A DNA stretch of 64,000 bases, taken from contig NC_092592.1 of the NCBI RefSeq assembly GCF_047663525.1, positions 20,472,001-20,536,000 of the forward strand, read 5' to 3'. The notes beneath the pieces are model-generated. The model saw only the letters and a program-made list of their open reading frames with translations, did no database searches and was not told where the DNA came from. This document shows positions 1 through 11,769 of this stretch, in pieces. The DNA is from Anas platyrhynchos (Eukaryota; Chordata; Aves; Anseriformes; Anatidae). The position numbers were made by a program, and so were the translations under genes. The first letter of the stretch is position 1, and every line of letters starts with the position of its first letter.

Positions 1-655
1 CATTACTAAACAGCAGTTTACCTTAACAGAAAAGCTTTCCAAGAAAAGGCAGAACTTCAGCAATGGCCTTAGGAGATCCCAGCTCTCTGCCCACGAAACA
101 AAAACACAACACAGAATATCACATATCACCTCCTAACTGAAGCATGACAAAGAAGAGAATATATGGCAGAAGAGGCCAAAGAGGGGAAAAACAGAAATCA
201 ATAGGATCTAACAGAGCGTGACAGAAAATCACTTCCCCCATAAAAAGAGGTTACTTGCCAGGTTAATGAATCTTTTCTGTTCTGTACTTAGACACCCAGG
301 AAATGGAAAGGGTCACAGGAGCAGTGTGGGTGGGAATGCAATCCCTAGAACATGCTTTCAAGAACAATCAAAGGTTAGAGATTAAATCCAGGCAGCGTTC
401 AACTGCACAGCACATCAGCATCTTAATACAAGGGCCAGCTGCAGCTCAGTGTGTCACTGAGCAAAATACACTTCCAACATCAGCAGTATAGCAAATAACA
501 GGCTCCTCTTCCACTGCAAAAGCAGCCAAACAGGCCACCCCAGCTCCCCCCGAGAGTGACCCCCAAGAACTGGAGCACCTCTGCTTTTCCAGGTCAGCAG
601 GGACAAAACAAACTAGACTATAGGCCTCTAATCAGAGTAACTGCAATGGAACCAC

Positions 656-683
656 AAAAAAAAAAAAAAAAAAAAAAAAAAAA
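656..683. repeat. Poly(A) tract
   Basis: A run of 28 A lies in TLL2 intron 1. Confidence 0.9.
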
Positions 684-885
684 GCCCACACGAGAACTCG
701 CACTGTGCAAATAACTCAGAAAGCTCTTGGCCCAGCAGCCAAAACTTCTCAAAATTCACTTGTAGTGAAAGAGCCATGCCTTTCTCTTGTCAGGAATACA
801 CAGGCAGCAGGTAAACCAACACAGAAGTGTGTGGATAACAGCAGCATACAAGATCTGGTGGCCACAGAAGCCTAAATTAGAGCTC

Positions 886-912
886 TGGAGTATCAAATGC
901 ATTGATACTCCA
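886..912. repeat. Inverted repeat (11-bp stem, 5-nt loop)
   Basis: TGGAGTATCAA and TTGATACTCCA flank the loop ATGCA and pair perfectly. The hairpin is too short for a typical microRNA precursor. Confidence 0.85.
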
Positions 913-3900
913 CAGCCAGGTGCATATAACTTGGAGCTACAACTTCTATTGCCTGGAGCCCTACAAAGAGGCTCCATTAAGGAACTGCAGACCCTTGCTG
1001 TCTTGTCACTCCTCCGCCTGTATCTAGCTTGAGCTACTTACAATGGGCCACCTGAGGAAGTCTCACTTAAGCCCAAGATACTCAGTAAGGGAAATGCAGG
1101 TGCATGATTTCCATCCTTTCCAAAGTCCCCTAACTTGCAGATCACTATATTAGGTTTCCCCACTGCCTGCCAGCTCCTTGGCCTGGCAGGATCATTTACC
1201 CACTGCTGCTTCAGTCTGGGGTCCAGCAGCACAGCTCAAATTCCTTTGTCATGCAGCTACCCAAGGTTTTCCTGCAGCAGTTGCCTCCTTTTCTGTGCAC
1301 TACCCATCTTCTGCAACAGAGACATGGGCAATGCAGCCAGAAGTCCCCTTTGTTACCCATATTTGGTGCAGTCTCAGAATAGGCACAGAGTTCCAGAGTT
1401 GCGCATCATTTAGGTCTCCCTTCTTGCCCAAGGAGCTACACTACAAGCTCCAAAGTAGACTTAATTCTGGCAGTCTAGTGCATCTAACTATTTTGAAACC
1501 TGGAGAATTTTAAAGCAAAACCAAAGCCTTAAGGAACAAATACCTTCATCACACAGCATCCTGCCAACACACACACCAGTGCAGACAGTCCTGCCCTTCC
1601 ACAGCAGCCATCTCCCACTGGAGCAGGGAAGAGCCCCTTCTGTTACGTACAGACAATGCTCGTGGAAGGCAGGGCACAGTCTGTAAATAAGTCTCTCTCC
1701 TCCAAACCCTGTTCTCTGCAAGGAACAAACAATCCCCAGCAGGTCTGACCTGAAATTCTGTGTGAAAATACTAACCAAACCATACAATTTTGGTGAAGTT
1801 CTAAGCAAATTAAAACACTGTTGATTATAAAACACTTTTTTTGCAGGCAATGTTAACTAAATTCATAGTCGTGCTGATGAGGCATGGGAGACTGGCAACG
1901 CCCACTGCTATGACATGAGAACTGGAGAAAAGTAATTCTCAGTAATGTCCAGGATGCATCAATCAGTTTATGATATGGAGACAAAGGGACTCAACAGTAC
2001 TCCAACACTAATTCTGAACAGAAAGAGACGAAATACTCCATGGACTTGGACTTCTGTTTTATGGTTATGAACTTCTGGTATGTTTTTCTCTGGAAATAGT
2101 TTGGAGTTTGTGGATGGGGAGGTGAAACAGATGCTGTGTTGTTCGGGTGCTGACATTTGCGTGAATGCCTCGAGAGGGCATGAATTTCTGTTTGGGTCTA
2201 AAGCTGAGCTGATTCACGAACCAACAGCAGCTGCTGGTCTTTGACAATCTGCATTAGTCAAACCAGAGGGTGATTTACCAGTGGCTGGGGTTTAGTGTGG
2301 GCTTCCTTCATAACTCACAGTTAAACATTTTTCTCCATTCCAAGCTGGGCTGACACAAACTGGCTGAGAAAGAGCAATCAATCATTGACAGTTGTTTAAT
2401 CAAAGGCCTCTTTGCACATTTAAGCAGTTTCTATTGACAGAGACCCTTCCTGTTCAGGAAGTGGGGATGTGAACATCAAAGTATACCCACCAGTTGAGAT
2501 CAGCGTTTTCAGGGAGCACAGCTACAACAAAGGGGATAAAAAGCAGAAAACCTGAGTAGCTGAATCAAAACAACAACCAGTTTCTACTCAATCATCCATC
2601 CTTTCTGAGTCGTGAAAGCACATTTCATCACCAGGTGAAAGCAGTTTTGTTGCAGGTTCATACCTGCAATACTCACGATCCAGGACAACGAGGTCATTCA
2701 CTGTCAGAGGTGCCTCCTTCCTTCTAAGTTTGCCTGTCTCCAAAAACAGCATACAGACCCCCCATCAGGTCAGTGTTCTTCCCAGTCCCAGCACCATCAC
2801 TTTGGTACAGACAGGTCTGGTCCTGGTACAGACAGGTGTCAGGCCAGTCATTTCTCTCTGGACTCTGTGGGAAACAGGAGCCTGGCAAAGCAGCCCACAT
2901 ACCACAGCAAACGGCCTTTTCCACAGAACAAGTTCATTAAGTGCAACGCAACAGGTAAAAGCACACCATAGCACAGGGCTGTTGTGAAGGTGAGCAAAGA
3001 TATAAGAACCTACAGATAAGAGGAAAAATGGCTTGAGTCGCTGCTGGGACAGGGGAAAGGAGAGGGTACCCCACAAACACAGACTGAGGCAGAAAACACC
3101 TCACAATGCCTGAGATGGAAAGGAGAGAAGCAACTGCTTCTGGAAGGGAGTTAAGAGAGCTTTGTGGACTTTTGAAGCCTGGAAGATATGCAGCATAGTT
3201 TCTAAATTCCTTTGGCTGGGGCTTTATGACTACTCATTTTATGGAACACCTGAGGAATGAGCTGTCCTCATTGATCAAACCTGCACAGGTTACAGTCAAG
3301 GGCATACACCTGTGAACTGCACTAAGACTGCAATGTTCAATAAAAGCTCTACAAGTTCTTTGTAGAAAAATATTCATGACAACTCCAAACATTTCTTCCC
3401 CGCTCTACCAGCCTTCCTTTTGGAAATAAAAGTCCTACATGCCATGTTTGCCCATCCCTTGTCCTGTCCATTGCTAAATCTTGAGGTGTAGGTATAGCAC
3501 TAAGTGTTAAATCTCATGCAGGACAAGCAGATCCAACATAATCCCAAGAAGTATCAAAGATCAAGTGTGATTTTTTTCAGATACCGAGAAGACAGCTAAA
3601 TGGTGGGAAGACTCCAAACCCAGATTTCAAGAGTTTCTTTGCCCAGTGATCGTAAGGTTTTGCTCTCAAATTCCCCACACCAATGGATTCTCTACCTGGG
3701 AACTTCAAGCTGCAAGAAAATGGTTAGTGGTTATTTTTACTTTAAGCCTCAGCCATCAGCTTGTGCTTGGCTACGATTATAACAGAAGCTACCATAAATC
3801 TTCCCTTTAAGGAGGAAGTTTCTGCCACAGCTCTACCCCACTGCAAAGTGGAGCCTCCCCAACAGCAAACAGGCATCTCGCTGAACGCATATAAACACCG

Positions 3901-6900
3901 AGTGCCCACAGTAGTCTTCACCCACCTGTTTTCCCATTCTTTAACTGCTGTCACCTCCCCAAAGCAGGTAAATTAAAGACTGAATAGCCTGTTCTCTCAT
4001 TCTTTCCCAGACCACCCAAAAAGACTCACTCAACTTCCTCCTTGGGGTTTTAACCCTTCCTGCGACCTGCTGAAGAAAGAAACAGAAGGGGGCATGATTG
4101 CTTGTGACAGCTTGCTGCTTCCTCTGTACATTTCTGCATCAGCATCAAGGAATCCACAGGCTGGGTTCTCTTCTCTCTCACACCTCAAAGCACACATGTA
4201 AGTACTGATGTCAAAAAAAGGAAGGATAGAAACTATTTTTTGGAAGCCCATGTGGCTTCAAATGCCAGAAGACCTGTATTCAGCTGCCAGCCCTGCCACC
4301 TTGACTTGTTGACTGCCCTTGGGTAAGTCATCAACTCCCACCACCACCTTCTAAGATTCAGAGCCAGAGACACCAGTACCTGCACCGCAGCACTGGGCTT
4401 TCCACGCCAGCTCAGAGGCTTCAAAGCTTTATAAGAAAATCAGGAAGATGTAAATGAGATTGCTCCATGGGAATCTGGGATTCCCAAGCAAACAGCGGGT
4501 TAGCAAATGCTCTGCCAGTGCTCACATTGCTGCCAAAACCAGAAAGGGACATCTTGCAAGAACGCGGGAAAGCCCTGATCGAGAGTCAGGCTTATGCTCA
4601 CATCTGTCACTTGAGGACCTGCAGGGTCCCAGGGGGAGTGGGCTGGATCCACCGGGTAGCCTGCAAAGAGCTTTCAAGTTTCCCTGCTAATGTGATGGAT
4701 CCATGCTCCGACACAGAAAACAGCATCTGCATTGCACTCAAAACCCGAGCAATATTCATGAAACCTGGACTTCACAGAGTCCCCCCTCCCCTTTCCCATT
4801 TGATTAGCCCCCCAGGGCTTTCAGTTCCTAACAGCAAATTCCTCAGCTTCCCACAGAAATGTCTGCATGTGACTTCAGATGTTTATACCACAACTCAAAT
4901 GAAATTCACTGCCTCCAGAACAAAAGGCACTGTGCCTTTACAGAGGAGAGCTAGGAGGAACAGAATGAAAGCAAAGTACAATTTACATCTCCCTCTGAGA
5001 AATTCACTCCGAGCAGGACTCAGTCAAGGCTTAAGACCTCTGATGGGGGACTTTCAGAATCCAGTGGATCAAATCAGCAGGTGGAGCAGGAAGAGACGCT
5101 TAATAGTGGTATCCTGTGACCAGGCAAACTAGCATCCACTCTTGAGGGGGCAACGGTTTAGTAGGAAAAGCTGCTCTATCACTGACAAATTGCAATTGCT
5201 TTTCTAACAACTTTTCAACTGATAAAGAAATGGAGGAGATGGAATTACTGCCAAGTTCTCCAGAGACCCTTTGCACTTATTGCCTTTGTTCCTTCCTTCT
5301 GAGCTCACATCCCCAACACTCTTCAAAAGCCCTAGGGACAAACTCACTTTTCTGGTGCCATCTTCATGTTTTGCTGCCTCCCTACGCCAGGTTCTGCCTG
5401 CTCAAGAGCATGGCAAGCAGTGACTCCGTGATCCATGAGCTGGACCCCCTGAGCAGATCCTAAGCACACATCAGGCTTATGACATTTTTCCATCTACAGA
5501 AGGGATCTGGGCAGGAACCTTTGTACCCTTCCCCTTGAAAAGCCCCAGTGACACAACACAACACTCAGCAAAACCCACAAAGCAGAGTAAGCACTGTCAT
5601 CTCCCCTGGCAACCCCAACCAACTGTACAGCCCTACCTCAATTTTACCATTTACCCCTTTACCATTCGTTCACACACTTTGCCCTCTCCTCTTACCCTAT
5701 GAAAAAAGCAGGAAAGCAGCCACAGATTATGAAAAGGAAAACTTGGGTGGCTGGAGTTTGAGACTGAGCAGCAGTGGAGTTATGACACATCAAATGAGTC
5801 CTGGTAACTGGACAGGTTTATATTAGCAGCTCAGTAGCTGCAGTGATTCCCGAGGTTAGCACACTGTGCAATCTGTCCTGCCTGGCTGTTGGAGATTATT
5901 ACATCCTTAGCTAGTGCAACAGAGGGGAGCGTATGCCAGGCTTTTCACTCACAGTCTAGTTGATGAACCATCAACAGTCTGCACTCAACCTCAGGGCATG
6001 AGCTGCAGGGGTGAGGAACTGGCAAGCTTTCACTTCTTAACCTGCCAGATCTAAATCCATCACAGCCTCTGGGTCACAGCCACTAGCCTGCAGCAAAGGA
6101 GAAGTAAAGCACTATAGTTTTAACAGCTCTGGAAAACATGTAAGTGGAGTAGCAGCTTGTCTTTGCAATGGGCTGAGTCCGCATACAATCTGCAGCCACA
6201 GGACTGTACGCAGGAGGCTGTGACTACTGACACTGGAAATACCTCTGCAAGTCACACGGTGCCAGCTCTGTATCCAAAGACCATCAAAAAGTTGCCTTCA
6301 CAAAGTATCTGGCATCTGAGCTGTTCACAGTAGGGTCTGCAATCATCGTCCTCTTGCAGGTCATTCTTCTAGATAAATATTGACATTGTCTTGCTGATGT
6401 AGAAACTCAGGCCCCAGGAAGTTAAGGAGACTACTCACTGCTATGGCATATCAGGAACGGAGCTCAAAGACTTCATGTGTAATCATTAGACAACTGCACC
6501 TACACAGCCCATCTTGGAGGGCTGATTCCATTAGAGGTGTCTTCACCTCACCTCATTTACAGAAGTGCATCTCTTCTCTCATTAACTGGCTGGACTAACC
6601 CTTTGGGATGATGTTTTCAGCACAGAACCCATGTTTGGGTCTGTTAATGGTCTAAAACTGGAAGATGAAGAATGTGAATGCAAAGCAGGGGGAGGAGGAA
6701 AGGCAGTGTCTAACAAGTCCATGTGGTAAAAGTCCTGCTTGCTTTATTTTTGAGCTGACTTCAAAAACCAGAGCCATTCAGTGTACAGAGACAGGTACAT
6801 GGCATGTAAGGAAGGTCTTGCAGGCAAAGTGCTCTGTACTTCAGTTTGGGCTGAAACAGCTCACATGGAGACAAACTGTATTAGAGAGCCATAACATGCA

Positions 6901-8496
6901 GCCTGTCAGGACAGACCGAAAAAGCCAGTCACACAGTCTACAGAAAAGACAACTGAGACACAAGAAACACAGGAACAAACAGTGCTCACAGGTGAAAAGG
7001 GCTGCAGCAAAGCAGAAGGCACAGTACTGTCAATCACACCCATACAGATCGGGTGAGAAAGCCAGACTTAAAACACAGTATTGGAGCCTCAGGTTAGACA
7101 ATGGGAAAGCCAAAATTGTGCTGGACTTGGCTGCCTGGGAGCATCCACAGACGTTTGCCAGCACTGCTGCAAACACCAGTCTGGTCTTGGCTCAAGAAAA
7201 GAACTGTGACCTCCAGAGGTCTTGTTCACTCCTTTCTTTCTGTTAGAAAGACACTGGAAAAGTATTAGAGACAAACACTGATAAGTCAGAACATAAAGCT
7301 AGTTTCTGCAATTCATCCAGACTGAATTGAATTGACAGGAATAACACACAAAATGTTTATTTGCCAACCACGAGAGAAGTGAGGATGTACAATGAAGGGA
7401 GGCTGCTGGTGGTGGTCCGGGCTCTCCTCTGTGTATGTGCAGCAGTGACAGGTGGAGAGCCTGGAAGATGGGGGAACTGCAGGAGAAAGAATGGTTCTCA
7501 CAGCAACGCAGGTTGGATTTTTTTTCCCTGTTTCTACTACAGGTTCACTGTACGATGCAGGTGAGTTAATTAAAGTAAAGGCTCTCTATGTGGTCCTTAA
7601 AGGAGCATTCCCCATCCTCTGCATACCTGACCTAACACACCTTGAGGCAAGCTGGCAGTGACACTGAGCAGTCCCAAGAGAAAATGAGGCAGACTGCAAA
7701 CGATGCCACGCTTTCGAGGAGAAGGAGCAGGTAAGACTTTTCCAGATGGGAAGACCAAAGACATGCACCTTCAGCTGCCCAGGTCTGCTCCACAGCCATG
7801 GCACCAGCACCTAGCTCCACTGGAAGGGAGAGGTGAGTTCATCACCACTTCAGAAGTAGGCACAAAGACAGGAAAAGCATGAATAAAAATATACACACAT
7901 CACATCACAAGTAATTTGCTGGTCGCGGAACGTTTTGTGCAAGCAACACTGGAGAGAGGAGGGCTGAGATGAATTTTGGGATGAAACGTACCGCTTGTAA
8001 CGCAGAGCAGCCAAACGGTTTGCAGTGCGAGGCAGAGGGGCTCCGATGGATGCTGCCTGGACAGAGCTCGGGTGTGTGACCAGATCCAGCCACAAGCACC
8101 CCGCAAACAGGTGGGGGACGGCTGCTAACAGGGGAGCGACCGGCAGGGAACGCTAGGGAAAAGCCGGGGGAGCATCGGGGGGCCAAGTCCCAACTCTGCA
8201 GAGAGACCGGGAGCACGGCACACAAAGAAACTCCTTCCCAGGGCACGGGCAGGGGGCTGTGCACCAAGTTCTCTGCGAGCAGAGCGTGAGCGGCGCGGGG
8301 CCGGTGCCCAGCTTCCCGGCGGGGAAGCAGCGAGGCACAGAGGGAAACACAACCCGAGTTACCCCGTCCGGGAACGCTGCGAGCGGCGAAGGGAGCTGCG
8401 GGGGCACCAGAAGGGAGTCCCGGCGAGCTGAGCCCGGCGGCGGAGCCACCTGCCGGACCAGCCCCGTCCCGCCCCGTCCCGTCCCAGCTCGCCTAC

Positions 8497-8650
8497 CGGC
8501 TTTGCAGGGGTCCCGGTACTCCGCCGGCTCCTCCTGCGGCGGCTCCAGCTGCCGGGCGGACAGCGCTGCCCCCCGGCCGGCCGGCCCCGGGGCGGGCAGG
8601 AGGAGAAGCGACAGCAGCAGGCGGCGGAGCGGGGCTGCCCCGCGGCCCAT
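8497..8650 (-). CDS. TLL2: TLL2 coding exon 1 (signal peptide and start of propeptide; rest of gene outside window)
   Basis: TLL2 is a secreted, zinc-dependent astacin-family protease of the BMP1/tolloid group that processes extracellular matrix and TGF-beta-family proteins. The exon encodes 51 residues plus one base. MGRGAAPLRR is followed by a leucine-rich signal core (LLLSLLLLPAPGPAG), then QLEPPQEEPAEYRDPCKA and a good donor GTAGGC. EYRDPCKA matches the (Y)xDPCKA end of exon 1 shared by tolloid-like propeptides, which is continued by the AVFWGD stretch in the next exon. TLL1 shares that motif, so choosing TLL2 rests on its position directly downstream of TM9SF3 on the same strand, as in human. 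The protease, CUB and EGF exons lie to the left of this window. Confidence 0.85.
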
Positions 8651-8900
8651 GGCGGTGGCACGGCGCGGCTGCCCGGGCTGCGGGCACTGCACGGCGCCAG
8701 CAGCCCCGCGCCCGCCCCTGCCGGCCGGCCCGCCGCCGCCGGCCGCTCTGCCGCGGGCGGGCGGGGAGCGGGGGGGGGGCACCGCCCGGCCCCGTCCCGG
8801 CTGGCCCCCGCCGCCGTCACTCAGGAGCCGCCGGCCAATCCCGCCCGCGCCCGGCGCGGACGCCCCGCCCACCCCGTACGCCCCCCGGGGCGGGAGGGTC
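8651..8900 (-). promoter_or_regulatory. TLL2 proximal promoter and 5' UTR region
   Basis: A TATA-less GC-rich segment lies upstream of the TLL2 ATG. An inverted CCAAT box (ATTGG on the minus strand, 8835-8839) lies beside a GGGCGGG Sp1-type box, about 185 bp upstream of the start codon. Further GC boxes lie between. The transcription start was not determined. Confidence 0.55.
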
Positions 8901-9294
8901 CCCGGGGGGCTCCCCTCAGGCAGCCCGCGCTGCGCCGCGCCCCCCAACGGCCGCCCCGCGCGCCCAACGGCCGCTCCTCAGAGCCTCAGGGCGGTGCGGG
9001 GAAAGGCGGCTGCCCGCGGGCTGAGGAGCGCCTCGCCCGAAGGAAGGGGCACGCCAAGTCCCTAGTCGAGGGACTTCGTTTAAAGTCGAGGATTTTCCTC
9101 TGAGGACGAGGTGCGGGAGGTGGGAAGGCTGGAGGGAAGGCAGGACGAAGCAGCAGGAGATGCATCCAGCCCCCTCCTTCCTTCAGTGGCACCGCTGCAG
9201 CTTTCAGGTGCGCTCTGTGCCCTCTGGGGACTTGGGCTTGGGGGTGAGGCACGTACAGCATGGCCTGGGAAAAGCAGACAGCCCGTGCGAGGTG

Positions 9295-9302
9295 TATAAA
9301 AG
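9295..9302 (+). promoter_or_regulatory. TATA-box-like sequence TATAAAAG
   Basis: TATAAAAG lies on the plus strand at the edge of the TLL2 CpG island, facing away from TLL2 about 645 bp upstream of its ATG. The following sequence is GC-rich, and a possible donor CAG/GTGAAG lies at 9604-9609. It could start a divergent RNA. Function is inferred only. Confidence 0.25.
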
Positions 9303-11749
9303 CCTCGGGGCAGCCTCTGCTCCATCACGGTCACCACAGCAGGAGGTTCCTGTCACGGCTCGCTCTGGCTCTCCCCTGTCCTCCTGCCACACAGCAGGAG
9401 CGGCGTCAGTGAGCAGGGAGCGCTGACACGTCTACAGGCTCCACGCAAGGTTCTCGAGGTGAACCACCGTCTCTTACGATATAACTCTGCTTTGTCAGCA
9501 GCTACGTCCAAGCTCCCACGGCAGCATCCACCAGTACCATTTCTCATTGCAGCTGCCCGGTGGATCGCGTGCCCAAGTTTTCTGCACCTGGTGAAAAGCC
9601 TGCCAGGTGAAGGCTAACAGCCAGCTGGGAGCACCAACAAGGAGGCGCTCACAAATTACCTGCTTTCCACTCCAAGCATCACGTTCTCCACCTGCCTTCT
9701 GTATCAGGCAGCACTAAGACAAGGTATCCCACCTCCACATGCATAGCTACTCAGGGAAAGGTCAAGAAAGGAAAAAAAAAAAAAGTCACAGATACAACTA
9801 CCAGCAAAGGCTTAGAGGTTCCAGCAAAAGCACTCTAAAAATCTTTACAGCATGAGTCATTTCTGCACACCTGATGAATGTGATCCTTCCCTCTGCACCA
9901 GAAATGCCCCGAAGAAAACTTCTAACACATATTTTTCTGTCTACTCTGCATTTTCGAAGGGCTGTTATCAAGGCAATGGCAGTCAGGTGTTCACCAACAC
10001 CTCAGAATCTTTCTCATTGTCTTTGGAACACGATGGGAGGTGGAGCAAGCTGGCCATTTACTCTGTGGTCCTGATTAACACAGCAATCAGGCAACAGCCC
10101 ACAGCGACAGCCAGAACCTGCATGCAGATTAACATGAAAGGTTCCAGCAATAGCTGGGCAACTCAGCAAAAGACACACCACTTTTCCTCCACTTTGTGCT
10201 TCTGAGCCAGTCCCAGAGAATCAGAGGAGAAACGTGAAGGACAGGGACCAATAGGTGGGGGAGCCTGGGTAAATCCCCAGGGAAAGCCCAGGCTACTCCT
10301 GGGCCCGTTGCTCACAGACCAGATGGAGAAAACACACATGGGAAAGGTCTCGTTTGCACTGGAAGAATGAAACATGCCTTTCCTGTACTGATCTTGGCAA
10401 GATGAGGCAAAAACACATATAAGAGAAACAAACTTCAATGCACTGGGGCTTACTGGTAACCAGCCCTTCACTCCTCACTGATGATCAGCAGAATGGGGCT
10501 GTAATACCAAATCCACCTGTTGAGATCAAGCCTGGAGAATAAGGTCACTTTGGAGAGGAACCCTAAATGAACTCATGCCCTCATCAAACTCATGAGGATT
10601 TGATGACCTGTTTGGTGATGAGTGTCCTGAACAGAAGCAATGAAAAAAAGGAGGCTAATATTTGGAAACTATTCCAGCACTGGAGAGCCACAGGGAAGAC
10701 AGAGGAGAACACAGTAGCCAGCTTCAAATACGTAAAGGAAGAAGCAGCATCAGCTGCGTCAAGGAAGATTTAGGTTTCAGGCAAGATTTCTAGCAGTAAA
10801 ATGGGGAAGCCCTGGAGCAGATTGCCATGAAGAACAAAGGTAGGCTGTAGTTTTGTTTGTTTGTTTTAAGAGGAAAGTAGTAAAAAATCCATGAGAATAA
10901 GCTTTGTGAGCTAACCAGATCCCCATCTCCCACATTTTATACTGTTCATACACTAGCAACTTTTACTGCATTATCTTGCTATTTTCTACAACATTTTCAG
11001 ACAAAGAGTATTAATATCTTTTAAAGAGAGGCTGATGTGCATGCTTTAGAGGGACTCTCGATTCCTATGAGATGAGAACACCGGGCTAGCTGCTCCTTTC
11101 TCTCTTCTCTGTAGAGGAGGTTCCAGCAGCGTTACTTTTTGAGTACTGTGGGAAGCTGGAAAATAAAATCTTGGACATTTGCAGGGGTTGATCGACAGGT
11201 TCTCTGATCAGCATCATGAATCAGCAGAGCAAGCTCTGCACTTGTCAGCAGTGGGGAGATTTGGACTGTCACCCACTGAAAAGAACAAAACCATTTCAAT
11301 GCATGGAAATTGCTGACCTCTTCCAGGATGACAACCTACGTAGGGGAGCCTGAGCTCTTCTGCATATAGAAATTCTATTATATACGTAGATGGAGTATAC
11401 AAGAGGACATCTTACAGCTTTGAAGGAGGGAACAAAATAAATTGTCTTTTTAATCATGCAGTTGGAATGAGCTCATGAGAGAGTTTAAAAAGGAGCCTGT
11501 TACTATTATCCCCACGTAAATGAAATTCCCCCACTACAGCAGACTCTTTCTGGAAAGCCATTCCCCAACACGAGAGCAGCACAACCTTTCTAGAAATGGC
11601 TCTCAGTAACAATCACTGCATTTTGCAACTGGCAGCCAAAGCAGTGCACACAGGATAACAACTGCTAAGTGTTCAGAGGACTGGTTTATGTCATCTTGGT
11701 TGGAGGTGCCTCATCAGCGCAAATAAGGGACAAAAATCCCTGTGAAAGC

Positions 11750-11769
11750 TTTTTTTTTTTTTTTTTTTT
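11750..11769. repeat. Poly(T) tract
   Basis: A run of 20 T lies in the intergenic region. Confidence 0.9.

Larger units (their letters stand above)
1..8496 (-). other. TLL2 intron 1 (3' part beyond window)
   Basis: This sequence follows the TLL2 exon 1 donor to the left edge. No further tolloid exon (astacin HExxH, CUB or EGF) was seen. It holds an A28 run (656-683), an 11-bp-stem inverted repeat (886-912), a 21-nt-period duplication (GGTACAGACAGGT twice, 2804-2837), and two unusually long plus-strand open frames at 4467-5132 and 6665-7246 without recognised homology. Confidence 0.8.
8270..9065. promoter_or_regulatory. CpG island over TLL2 exon 1
   Basis: A dense CpG-rich block surrounds the TLL2 start. 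The long open frames on both strands here result from GC richness. Confidence 0.85.

Noticed and set aside
7555-7735. Two consensus-like plus-strand splice donors (CAG/GTGAGT, CAG/GTAAGA)
   Set aside because: Good donors occur by chance at this frequency, and no matching acceptor or coding exon was found.
8259-9065. 268-codon plus-strand ORF over the TLL2 CpG island
   Set aside because: GC-rich DNA depletes stop codons on both strands. The product is low-complexity Pro/Arg/Ala/Gly, with no domain, and overlaps the TLL2 exon and promoter.
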